37,523 bases of DNA from an uncultured Eubacteriales bacterium (GTDB taxonomy: Bacteria; Bacillota; Clostridia; Oscillospirales; Acutalibacteraceae), in the NCBI GenBank assembly GCA_900315255.1, contig OMYH01000008.1:1-37523 (forward strand), in the 5' to 3' direction. A program made the translations under genes and the position numbers. Positions 24,893 to 32,378 of this stretch are shown here, one piece after another. The stretch's first letter is position 1. Every line of letters begins with the position of its first letter. The notes beneath the pieces were generated by a model. It was not told where the DNA came from. It made no database searches and saw nothing but the letters and a program-made list of their open reading frames with translations.

Positions 24893-24918
24893 CCCCTCTC
24901 CCGACAAAGGAAAGGGGG
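24892..24918. terminator. Hairpin between dockerin remnant and CDF gene
   Basis: CCCCCTCTCC pairs with GGAAAGGGGG (one mismatch) around CCGACAAA. It lies between two convergent genes. T-runs are weak on both strands, but it sits where a bidirectional terminator is expected. Confidence 0.5.
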
Positions 24919-24925
24919 AACAGTT

Positions 24926-25813
24926 TTATTCCTTAACGTTTTTCCCACTCGGATCAACGTGCACCATGCAGTGCTTCACCCGAGGGAATTTCTCCTCTAT
25001 GCTGTCGTGAACCTTCTCTGCGATCTCGTGCGCCTTTGCAAGCGGCAGCGTAGCGTCTGCCGATATGATCACATCAACATATATCCTTGCGGCGAACATC
25101 CTGGTCTTTAGCTCAACAAGCTCTTCGACGCCCTCCTGCGAAAGTATCGTTTGACGCATCTCCTGCTGCAGTTCATCATCACAGGCTTTGTCTACCATTT
25201 TGTCCAACGATTCCTTAAATATGTCGGCGGCCGCTTTTATGATAAACAAGCATATCACAAGACAGGCCGCAGGCTCACACAGGGCAAACCCCGACCGTGT
25301 GCCTATTATACCGATAAATGCTCCTACTGATGATAATGCGTCACTTCTGTGGTGCCATGCGTCTGCTTTGAGCGCAGGCGAACTTATCTTTTTTGCATAG
25401 ATCATTGTATATCTGTATAACGCTTCCTTTGATATTATCGAGATCACCGCCGTTATAAGCGCCGCTGTCCCGGGAATTACCGCCGTGTGATAATTCCCCG
25501 ATAGAATAGAATCAAGGGAGCTTTTTGCGATTCCAATGCCGGTTATGAATAGTATGACTGCAAGTATTATCCCTGCGGCGCACTCAAAACGCTCATGCCC
25601 GTAGGGATGTTCCTTGTCGGGGGCTTTTTTTGATATGCGAAATCCTATTATTACTATTATCGTGCTGAATACGTCCGAGGCGGAGTGTACTGCGTCCGAT
25701 ACCATAGCCGCAGAGTGGGCGAAAACTCCTGCTAAAAGCTTCACGACCGCAAGCACAATGTTTACGATTATACTTATTGATGATACCTTTGTTACGATAC
25801 GGCTGTTGTCCAT
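24926..25813 (-). CDS. Cation diffusion facilitator transporter
   Basis: The ATG at 25813 (MDNSRIVTKV) follows AGGGGTGAT; a longer frame upstream runs through the structured leader and is not used. The 295-residue protein has six likely membrane helices. Metal-site residues sit in helix II (DAVHSASD, His43 and Asp47) and helix V (HHRSD, His154 and Asp158), and a cytoplasmic C-terminal domain ends in KHCMVHVDPSG. CDF proteins exchange Zn, Co, Ni, Mn or Fe for protons to remove excess metal. The His/Asp site type leaves the metal open. It is monocistronic. Confidence 0.88.
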   Translation of the reverse strand: MDNSRIVTKVSSISIIVNIVLAVVKLLAGVFAHSAAMVSDAVHSASDVFSTIIVIIGFRISKKAPDKEHPYGHERFECAAGIILAVILFITGIGIAKSSLDSILSGNYHTAVIPGTAALITAVISIISKEALYRYTMIYAKKISSPALKADAWHHRSDALSSVGAFIGIIGTRSGFALCEPAACLVICLFIIKAAADIFKESLDKMVDKACDDELQQEMRQTILSQEGVEELVELKTRMFAARIYVDVIISADATLPLAKAHEIAEKVHDSIEEKFPRVKHCMVHVDPSGKNVKE

Positions 25814-25827
25814 AATATCACCCCTGA

Positions 25828-25945
25828 AAAATAAAAATACACCCGCGGAACGTTTTCTGTTCCATAGGTGATACCCGATGATCAACTGCTGCTGAATAAC
25901 CCGGCTGCTCATTCTTTGCAAACGCTTCCTGTTCAGTATATTATA
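25828..25945 (-). promoter_or_regulatory. CDF leader with intrinsic terminator before the start codon (attenuator)
   Basis: On the minus strand a TATAAT (plus 25940-25945) is followed by a leader of about 120 bases. Inside it CACCTATGGAAC pairs with GTTCCGCGGGTG (12 bp, one mismatch; plus 25840-25870) and is followed by TATTTTTATTTTT (25828-25839), just before the ribosome-binding site of the CDF gene. A terminator in this place implies conditional transcription, as in riboswitches. I could not match the upstream part to the NiCo, yybP-ykoY or T-box consensus from memory. Confidence 0.6.
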
Positions 25946-26125
25946 TTGTATGCCGGATCAGTGTTTTCGTTAAAAAAATTGTACCACAAATAATAAAAAT
26001 GTCAATAGACGAAACAAAAAAATATCCTATATGTTTTTGTAATATTCGCTGTGGTTATGAATTATTTGGTTCGATGTAAAAGAATCACCGTTCCCGGATT
26101 TCCTTTTCAGCCTAAACTCATGTTT

Positions 26126-26158
26126 TGCGACAACCGACTGCGACACGTTTATTATAAC
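26126..26158 (+). promoter_or_regulatory. Candidate control region upstream of spoIIE
   Basis: TGCGACA occurs twice (26126-26132 and 26139-26145), one base away from the Spo0A-box half TTCGACA, followed by ATTATAAC near 26151-26158 as a possible -10. In Bacillus, spoIIE is under Spo0A control. The rest of 25946-26250 shows nothing else definite. Confidence 0.3.
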
Positions 26159-26250
26159 AAATCTGTTACACTGTTTACAGATACGGTGAGTTTTCCTCAA
26201 CGATCGGACATCATGTGGAAAACATATCTTTAACTGAAAGGACGTTATGT

Positions 26251-28578
26251 ATGAGGGCAATATCTTTAGGAAGAAAAAATCTGTCGGTTCTGTTTGGCGC
26301 AAAGGGAGAGTACAATACATTGCTGATCAATGTTATATATTTTCTGTGCGGCACTGTTGTATCCAGGGGAGCTGTGTTTGGCAGCTTTGCCCCGTTCGGA
26401 GTTGCGTTCTGTGCGGCTGTACCTTACAGAAACGCATTCTTCGGCTCTGTCGGCTCGGTTGTGGGTTATATTCTGCTGTACCCGCAGGGCAGCTTCCGCT
26501 ATGCCGCCGCAGTAGTAACAGTATATGCGATAAGGTGGCTGCTTAATGACATTGAAAGGATACGTGACAGTATTATTTTCTCTCCGATTGTCGCTATGAC
26601 TCCGTTACTCTGTACGGGTATCGTTATCATACTTGTGACGGGCAGAGGCTTTGATGATGTTGTGATGTGTGTGATAGAATCCTCGCTTTCTGCGGTCGGG
26701 GCGTACTTTTTTGGCAGGAGCGTGTCACTTGCGTCTGGCAGTAAGGGGATCTCTACATATGATCAGCAGGAGATAGCCTGTATAGTGATGAGTTCGTGTA
26801 TATTCCTGCTTGCGGCGAATTCCCTGACCTTTTCCGGTATATCTTTAGGCAGGATACTTGCCGTGACAGCGGTACTTTTTTGTGCGTATTACGGGTCGGT
26901 TTCGGGAGGTTGTATCGGCGGTACCGCTACGGGGATAGTTTTCAGCATTGGTTCGGAGCATTACGGGTTCATAGCAGCAGGGTACAGCTTCGGCGGTCTT
27001 ATGGCAGGATTGTTTTCGTATGCCGGTAAGCTGTGGGTGTGCGCATCGTTTGCGTTATGCTCGGGTATTTGCTCTTTACAAAACGGATTGACAAAGGAGT
27101 CGGCGGCAATCTTTTATGAAACAATAATAGCGTCTGTGTTATTCATGCTCACACCAAAAGAGATAGGCAATAAGATAGCGTCGTATATATCAACACATAC
27201 GGACACTTCGGAAAGCGAGGGACTCAGACGTTCTGTAATAATGCGCCTTGATTTTGCGTCTAAGGCGCTGAAGGGAATCTCCGACACGGTCAATGCGGTA
27301 GCATTGAAGCTGAAAAATTATTATTCCGAGGATATAGACAGCGTATACACTCAGTGTATCGAAGCCAACTGCACACGCTGCGGAATGCGGGCTTTTTGCT
27401 GGCAGAACGACGCCGAAAGAAAGGAGGATAAATTCGTTCAGATAACGCCCCTGCTTAAAAAGAACAGCGAGATAAGCGGCGAAACGATAAGGAAGCTCGT
27501 CAACGGAAAATGCTGCAAGTCAAACGAAATGGCTCATACAATAAATGACCGTTACGAAAGCTATATGAATTTCGTAACTGCAGAGTCGAGAGTTTCTCAG
27601 ATAAGGGGCGTTGTAGCAGGCCAGCTTTGTGGACTTGGCGATATACTCGCAGACATGAAATCAGAGTTTGAGCATTATGAAAGCTACGACCTCGGAGCGT
27701 CTGAAAGGGTATGCGCATATCTGAAGGCAAACGGATTCATTCCCGTTGAGTGCAGCGCACGGCTTGATAAATTCGGCAGAATGGAGGTGGAGCTTGAAAC
27801 GGCCGACAACGGTAAACGCATAGTCAAGCAGCCAAATATAGTGAAAGAAATATCCAAGGCTTGCGGAAGAGAGCTGGAAACTCCACAGGTGACAAACATA
27901 GGAGGCAGGAGCAGGGCAGTGTTTTCGGAAAAGCCCAGATTTGATATACAGGTAGGCTCGGCGCAGCATAACTGCGGCGGCGGAACGCTTTGCGGTGACA
28001 GCTTTAATTACTTCAATGACGGGCAGGGAAGATTTGTGTCTATCATCAGTGACGGCATGGGTACGGGCGGCCGCGCTACCGTAGACGCAGGACTTGCGGT
28101 AAGCGTTATGACAAAGCTTATCAGAGCAGGACTCAGCTTTGACTGTTCGCTCAATGTAGCGAATTCCGCATTGATGGTAAAATCCGAGGACGAGTCGATC
28201 TCTACCGTTGACATGGTGAGCATAGACCTCTTTTCGGGCATAGCAGAGATCATGAAGGCGGGAGCGCCTATAACGTTTGTGAGGAAGAACGGCAGGATAC
28301 ATCGTGTCGAGCCGACCTCACTGCCTGCAGGAATACTCAGCGATGTTAAGCTGACGCATGATATGATCGAGCTTGCTCACGGAGATATTATAGTGATGGT
28401 GTCTGACGGAGCAGTTGCGATCAGCGATAGCTGGATAGGTGAGATGATGAGAGGCTATGAGGGGGCGGATATACAGGAGCTTGTCAATGATATTATCGAC
28501 GAGGCAACTATCGGCAGCAGACTTTGCCGTGACGATGATATTACGGTAATAGGAATGAGGGTGATGGACTGCGTGTAG
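26251..28578 (+). CDS. spoIIE: Stage II sporulation protein E (membrane PP2C phosphatase)
   Basis: The ATG at 26251 follows GAAAGGA by 8 bases. The 775-residue protein has a hydrophobic N-terminal third with about ten membrane helices, a central regulatory region with Cys-rich segments (CTRCGMRAFC), and a C-terminal PP2C phosphatase. The phosphatase metal ligands are visible in GDSFNYF, IISDGMGTGGRA, MVSIDLFSGIAEIMKAGA, VMVSDGAVAI and CRDDDITVI. SpoIIE dephosphorylates the anti-anti-sigma factor SpoIIAA to release sigma-F in the forespore, and helps asymmetric division. An intact copy suggests the organism can sporulate. Confidence 0.93.
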   Translation: MRAISLGRKNLSVLFGAKGEYNTLLINVIYFLCGTVVSRGAVFGSFAPFGVAFCAAVPYRNAFFGSVGSVVGYILLYPQGSFRYAAAVVTVYAIRWLLNDIERIRDSIIFSPIVAMTPLLCTGIVIILVTGRGFDDVVMCVIESSLSAVGAYFFGRSVSLASGSKGISTYDQQEIACIVMSSCIFLLAANSLTFSGISLGRILAVTAVLFCAYYGSVSGGCIGGTATGIVFSIGSEHYGFIAAGYSFGGLMAGLFSYAGKLWVCASFALCSGICSLQNGLTKESAAIFYETIIASVLFMLTPKEIGNKIASYISTHTDTSESEGLRRSVIMRLDFASKALKGISDTVNAVALKLKNYYSEDIDSVYTQCIEANCTRCGMRAFCWQNDAERKEDKFVQITPLLKKNSEISGETIRKLVNGKCCKSNEMAHTINDRYESYMNFVTAESRVSQIRGVVAGQLCGLGDILADMKSEFEHYESYDLGASERVCAYLKANGFIPVECSARLDKFGRMEVELETADNGKRIVKQPNIVKEISKACGRELETPQVTNIGGRSRAVFSEKPRFDIQVGSAQHNCGGGTLCGDSFNYFNDGQGRFVSIISDGMGTGGRATVDAGLAVSVMTKLIRAGLSFDCSLNVANSALMVKSEDESISTVDMVSIDLFSGIAEIMKAGAPITFVRKNGRIHRVEPTSLPAGILSDVKLTHDMIELAHGDIIVMVSDGAVAISDSWIGEMMRGYEGADIQELVNDIIDEATIGSRLCRDDDITVIGMRVMDCV

Positions 28579-28596
28579 TTCGGAGCTTCGTTTCCA

Positions 28597-29733
28597 TCAG
28601 CGGCTGATCAGATACCCCGGTATGACCACAAAAGCAAAGAATGCAAGACTTATCAGGGTGAAAATCTTTATGAACCTGCCGCCGTTTTCGGGGTATTCCC
28701 GAACGTAGATACGATAGTTAATGACAGACGCAAGCGAGCCTATCAGCGAACATAACCCTGCGCTGTCAAGACCGTAGAGCAATGCCATGTGATTTTCGGA
28801 GAATTTGAAAAGCACGATCGAGGCAGGGACATTCGATATTACCTGACTAAGCAGGATACCCCATGCGTATTCATGCCCTGCGACCGCATTTTTCAAGAAA
28901 TCGTGTATGCCCTGATTGGAGGCGATCAACGAGGAAAAAATAAAAAAGCACAAGAATGTAAGCAGCAGTACATAATCTGTTTTTATCAGAATCTTTCTGT
29001 CGGTAATAAGGACAGCCGCAGCTGTGATGATTACTGATATGTACCACAACGGTGTACGGCTGACGATCGTCCATATTATCATACAGAACAACACAAGATA
29101 TACTATACGCTGTACTCTTCTGTCTTTTTCCCATTCTCCCGAAAAGGACTCATTGTCTGCAATACCGTTTTTTTCTTTTATATCTTTGCGGTACGGAAAG
29201 AGTACAAACAGCGCAAGCAGTACGCTCGAAATGATCCAGATGGGGAACATCATTTTTATGAAGCCGAATGCAGACATTCCCGACTGACCGAAAATAAACA
29301 GATTCTGAGGACTGCCGAACGGAGTGAGCAGAGAGCCTCGGACAGCGGCGATATTTTCCATTGTAATTATAGGAAGAATATATTTTTCCTTGTCGGCGGC
29401 TCGAAACAGTATTATTGTCAATGGTACAAAAATAATGAGAGAAACATCATTTGTAACAAACATGGAAGAAAAAAACACCGAGAACACAAGGAACATTGAC
29501 AGCCCTGCGCACGATCTTATTCTTCCTGCAAGTTCTAGAACGGGCTTGAATATGTTTTCCTGCTTAAACCCCTCCAATACGGTAAGCATCATAAACAGAG
29601 TGGCAAGCGTTCTTATATCTATGTCCTTCAAAAGCGATGGGGTAGGGGGTGTTATTATCATAGCCACGGCTGCGGCTGCGACGGATACAGTCAGCATGGG
29701 TTCTTTTTTCAGAAATTTAATTACTTTATTCAA
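28597..29733 (-). CDS. SLC13/CitMHS-like anion permease
   Basis: A TTG start behind GAGGAGGT gives a 378-residue, very hydrophobic protein with about ten membrane helices. SSMFVTNDVSLIIFVPL and RGSLLTPFGSPQNLFIFG are the two re-entrant-loop signatures of the ion transporter superfamily (ArsB, CitMHS, SLC13), and SQVISNVPASIVL is the second repeat's equivalent. The substrate may be a carboxylate, sulfate or arsenite; it cannot be told from sequence. It lies 21 bases after the XRE regulator on the same strand and converges with spoIIE with only 18 bases between. Confidence 0.78.
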   Translation of the reverse strand: MNKVIKFLKKEPMLTVSVAAAAVAMIITPPTPSLLKDIDIRTLATLFMMLTVLEGFKQENIFKPVLELAGRIRSCAGLSMFLVFSVFFSSMFVTNDVSLIIFVPLTIILFRAADKEKYILPIITMENIAAVRGSLLTPFGSPQNLFIFGQSGMSAFGFIKMMFPIWIISSVLLALFVLFPYRKDIKEKNGIADNESFSGEWEKDRRVQRIVYLVLFCMIIWTIVSRTPLWYISVIITAAAVLITDRKILIKTDYVLLLTFLCFFIFSSLIASNQGIHDFLKNAVAGHEYAWGILLSQVISNVPASIVLFKFSENHMALLYGLDSAGLCSLIGSLASVINYRIYVREYPENGGRFIKIFTLISLAFFAFVVIPGYLISR

Positions 29734-29754
29734 TATCGTATACCTCCTCTTAGT

Positions 29755-30075
29755 TTATTCGGAATGGTTAACTTCTTTTTTTACAAGTTCTTCAAAATCG
29801 CATAACAGCTTGTATCTGATCTTCTCCGGAGCAGAGCGATAAGCAGATATCAGCCTGTTTTCATCGATATCAAGGTCGTTTCGGTATTCTCCGTAAACAA
29901 TATAGTCTATGGACGTATCAAGATAATCGGCGATTTTTGCAAGTATATCGCCTTTGGGGAGCAGTCCCTTTTTCCAGTTGCCGGTGCTGCCTGTGCTTAA
30001 TCCCAAATCCTTGAGCATATTTGTTACGGTTGTATTTCTTTGTTTGCATAGAGTTTTTAATCGGTCATAAAACAT
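29755..30075 (-). CDS. XRE-family transcriptional regulator
   Basis: This 106-residue protein has an N-terminal Cro/CI helix-turn-helix (about 1-60): LKTLCKQRNTTVTNMLKDLG, then STGSTGNWKKGLLPKGDILAKIADYL as recognition part, then SIDYIVYGE. The C-terminal 40 residues are helical and could dimerise. AGAGAGGTG precedes the ATG. It is co-directional with the permease and divergent from the tiny-ORF cluster, so it may repress either. No ligand domain is present. Confidence 0.85.
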   Translation of the reverse strand: MFYDRLKTLCKQRNTTVTNMLKDLGLSTGSTGNWKKGLLPKGDILAKIADYLDTSIDYIVYGEYRNDLDIDENRLISAYRSAPEKIRYKLLCDFEELVKKEVNHSE

Positions 30076-30189
30076 ACAAAAATCACCTCTCTGAATTGTG
30101 TAAAATGTAGAAACTCAGATTAATGAGTATAATTAAGATAAAGAATATGAGAATAGAGTTGTAAAAAAGTTAAAAAGGTTCATTTATAT

Positions 30190-30217
30190 ATTATACCACA
30201 GCAGGCTTCTTTTGCAA
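30190..30217 (-). promoter_or_regulatory. Promoter of the XRE gene
   Basis: On the minus strand TTGCAA (plus 30212-30217) and TGGTATAAT (-10 at 30190-30195) are 16 bases apart, with an extended -10. The transcript has a leader of about 100 bases. ACTCA-gattaa-TGAGT at 30113-30128 within this region is a possible regulator operator. Confidence 0.6.
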
Positions 30218-30257
30218 CTTGTTTTCGTGTTCAAAAGCAAAAAGGGAGTGAATTAAT

Positions 30258-30317
30258 ATGAAGTGGTTTCATATACCTTGGTTAATACCGTTCCCGGTTT
30301 TATACCATTGGTTTTAA
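30258..30317 (+). CDS. Tiny aromatic peptide, 19 residues
   Basis: The ORF encodes MKWFHIPWLIPFPVLYHWF with AAAGGGAG 9 bases before the ATG. It is rich in Trp, Phe and Pro with one Lys and two His, and would insert in or bind to a membrane. No family is recognised. It is the first of three tiny ORFs, each with its own strong ribosome-binding site, divergent from an XRE regulator. It may be a small membrane peptide, a signalling peptide, a toxin, or a leader peptide. The strong ribosome-binding site is the main evidence that it is translated. Confidence 0.4.
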   Translation: MKWFHIPWLIPFPVLYHWF

Positions 30318-30350
30318 CCGTTTCTGCAATCAAATTCAGGAGGTGAGTTT

Positions 30351-30416
30351 ATTGGTTATTTTTGGGCGGGTGTTGTTACAGCAGCGTTGATTTCCGCACC
30401 TTGGTGGTTCAGATAA
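30351..30416 (+). CDS. Tiny hydrophobic peptide, 21 residues, possible ATT start
   Basis: AGGAGG at 30338-30343 sits 7 bases before an ATT at 30351 that opens a frame reading GYFWAGVVTAALISAPWWF then Arg and a TAA at 30414. This is a plausible single membrane helix ending in an aromatic belt. A TTG one base later would give a 12-residue product in another frame. ATT is a rare but real bacterial start. Whether this peptide is made is uncertain; the hydrophobic pattern and perfect spacing argue for it. Confidence 0.35.
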   Translation: MGYFWAGVVTAALISAPWWFR

Positions 30417-30463
30417 TCACTTCTGAACTTATACATCGTTAATAGGAGGTGTTTGTATGAAAA

Positions 30464-30610
30464 ATGAATTTTTGTCAGCATTGTGTCGGAAAATTTATGC
30501 TTGCATACGGTAATGAGGAATATGTAGATCCATATACATGTAGAATGGCAGATCTAAGAAAAGACCTTGTAATGAAAAAAATCAAAGCGCTGGAAAATAG
30601 AAAAGGTTAA
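30464..30610 (+). CDS. Small CxxC protein, 48 residues
   Basis: The frame from the ATG at 30464 encodes MNFCQHCVGKFMLAYGNEEY, then VDPYTCRMADLRKDLVMKK and a Lys-rich end. CxxC plus a later Cys suggests a small metal-binding protein with a C-terminal helix. AGGAGG at 30444-30449 is 7 bases before another ATG (30457) in a different frame, which gives only 18 residues. One A fewer in the five-A run between them would fuse the two starts. No family is recognised. A strong terminator follows. Confidence 0.45.
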   Translation: MNFCQHCVGKFMLAYGNEEYVDPYTCRMADLRKDLVMKKIKALENRKG

Positions 30611-30615
30611 TGATC

Positions 30616-30650
30616 TGACAGTCGAAGGAAAAGATTCGGCTGTCATTTTT
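30616..30650 (+). terminator. Terminator of the tiny-ORF cluster
   Basis: TGACAGTCGAA pairs with TTCGGCTGTCA (11 bp, one G-U) around GGAAAAGA, followed by TTTTT. It makes the tiny-ORF cluster a separate unit from the RING operon. Confidence 0.9.
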
Positions 30651-30696
30651 TATAAAAAACAAAAGAAAATTTTTTTGTGAAATATACAATAATATT

Positions 30697-30724
30697 TTGA
30701 CTTTTTCAAAATATATGATACAAT
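30697..30724 (+). promoter_or_regulatory. Promoter of the RING-finger operon
   Basis: TTGACT at 30697-30702 and the extended -10 TGATACAAT (-10 at 30719-30724) are 16 bases apart. The first RING gene starts at 30767 behind AGGGGGA. Confidence 0.75.
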
Positions 30725-30766
30725 TAATATGAGAGATTATAGTATCATATATAGGGGGACTTTTTA

Positions 30767-32368
30767 ATGGATACATTAATAGGAAAAATATGTCCTTTCT
30801 GTCAGGAAACTATCAAGGAGGGCGACTCGGTCATTGTCTGTCCGTCCTGTAATATTCCTCACCACGAGAAATGCTGGTATGCTCACGGGGGCTGTACTAC
30901 GCATGAGTGCCTGTATCAACCGAACACTGCGGCTGAGTCAATATCGGACAGCGGGTTTGATCTGTCGGCTCAGCTCGATGAAATAGACTTTGCGCCGGAA
31001 CTGCCTGCTGATACGGAACAGCAGACCGGCGGTACGGATATGACCAAAGGTTTTATGCCGACACAGTTAGACACTTCATTCAGATCGGGCGGCAGCGGCA
31101 ATAAATCAAAATCAAACGGTCTGAACCGTTCCATTACCATAATGAGTTTCATGGAAAACTATGTCGAAGAGGACGAGAAGGAATACTCAAAGCAGCGTGA
31201 TGAGAGAATAAAGCTCGGCAAGCAAACGCTGAATGTTATGAATTTTACAAACGAGAATGCTGTGAATCAAAAGAAAACCGAGGGGTCTCAGACGCAGCAG
31301 AAGCCGGCGTCCCTGACTAAGCCGCAGCAATCTCAGCATAAAGCGTCCCTGACAAAGCCGAATCAAAACAGAACGCAGCCTGCGCAAAAACAGAATACTA
31401 ACGGTTCAGCAGGAACAAAGGCGAATCTCAGCAAATCGCAGACACACGGGTCGACGAAGGCGTCGCTTACCAAACCTAACGCAAATGTAAAACCATCACT
31501 GCAAAAAGCAACGGATACAAAACCGATGCTGACAAGGAACGGCAAACCTGTCAACGATAAGCGTCCTGTCAATAATCCCGCAGCCAATAATAAACTCAAT
31601 TCTGCAGTAAGGAATATTAACGAGAAATCTGTTATGACTCCTGCGAATAAGGCAAACAGATTGACTCCGCCCAAAAAAGTGGAGGTTCTGTGCGTTAAGT
31701 GTAAAAAACTGATCTCTTCGGATCAGGATTTCTGCCCGTACTGCGGAGCTGTTCAGAAGGAGAAGGAAAAGCCCCAGTTCAAAAGACAGGTCGCTTGTCC
31801 TAACTGCGGCGGTCTGGTCAGGGCGGATCAGGTGTTCTGCCCGAGGTGCGGAAAGAAGATCGAAGAGCATTTGACTATGAGAGAGATGCCGCCCAGTGAG
31901 ATCGTTCCTACAGAAGAAGTGGATACATCAGTCAGTTCTGCGGTCAATACATTTTCCGAAACCATGGAGCAGAGCAGACAAAACAGAAAAAAACGTCTTA
32001 TCTTTACGGGTGTGGCAACTGCATTGCTGGTCATTGCAGTTCTGATCACAACAAAAGCTACTGCTAAGAAGGACTTCAAAACTATGTTCTCTGATATTGA
32101 AAGCAACAGCTGGTGCGAAATATCAGATGACGGAATGAAAATGACTATAGATACCAATCCCGACGATGTTCCGGACGCTATCGAAACAATGGCATATAGC
32201 CGTATCAAGGAGATAAATAAAGCATTAGGCTTTACAGATAACATATACAGAGGCATGGGCAGCACAAAGGCTGCTGACGGAGAAAAATATGCTACCTTCC
32301 AAAAATATAAGGTGACATGGAAATATCACCCCGACAGAGGTCTTGAAGTGGAGTACACAATACAATAA
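30767..32368 (+). CDS. Prokaryotic RING-finger membrane protein with zinc ribbons
   Basis: This 533-residue protein begins with a RING-like treble-clef finger (KICPFCQETIKEGDSVIVCP, then HHEKCWYAHGGC, residues 7-48) of the Prok-RING_1 type. A long low-complexity Gln/Asn/Lys/Thr-rich linker (about 95-305) carries repeated ASLTKP motifs. Two zinc ribbons follow (CVKCKK...CPYCG and CPNCGG...CPRCG, about 309-370), then one membrane helix near 415-432 and a C-terminal domain of about 100 residues outside. The function is unknown; related fingers occur near ubiquitin-like or membrane-remodelling genes. It is paired with another RING protein 10 bases downstream. Confidence 0.75.
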   Translation: MDTLIGKICPFCQETIKEGDSVIVCPSCNIPHHEKCWYAHGGCTTHECLYQPNTAAESISDSGFDLSAQLDEIDFAPELPADTEQQTGGTDMTKGFMPTQLDTSFRSGGSGNKSKSNGLNRSITIMSFMENYVEEDEKEYSKQRDERIKLGKQTLNVMNFTNENAVNQKKTEGSQTQQKPASLTKPQQSQHKASLTKPNQNRTQPAQKQNTNGSAGTKANLSKSQTHGSTKASLTKPNANVKPSLQKATDTKPMLTRNGKPVNDKRPVNNPAANNKLNSAVRNINEKSVMTPANKANRLTPPKKVEVLCVKCKKLISSDQDFCPYCGAVQKEKEKPQFKRQVACPNCGGLVRADQVFCPRCGKKIEEHLTMREMPPSEIVPTEEVDTSVSSAVNTFSETMEQSRQNRKKRLIFTGVATALLVIAVLITTKATAKKDFKTMFSDIESNSWCEISDDGMKMTIDTNPDDVPDAIETMAYSRIKEINKALGFTDNIYRGMGSTKAADGEKYATFQKYKVTWKYHPDRGLEVEYTIQ

Positions 32369-32378
32369 GAGGTATGCT

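Noticed and set aside
25814..25921. N-terminal extension of the CDF protein
   Set aside because: The frame is open, but it crosses the leader terminator hairpin and the real ribosome-binding site sits before the ATG at 25813.
25846..25945. T-box leader before the CDF gene
   Set aside because: GTTCCGCGGGTG looks a little like a T-box word, but the conserved AGGGTGG-ACCGCG context is missing and the gene is not an aminoacyl-tRNA synthetase or amino acid transporter.
30582..30776. 64-residue minus-strand ORF over the RING promoter
   Set aside because: A/T-rich composition, no ribosome-binding site of note, and it overlaps the terminator and promoter of plus-strand units.
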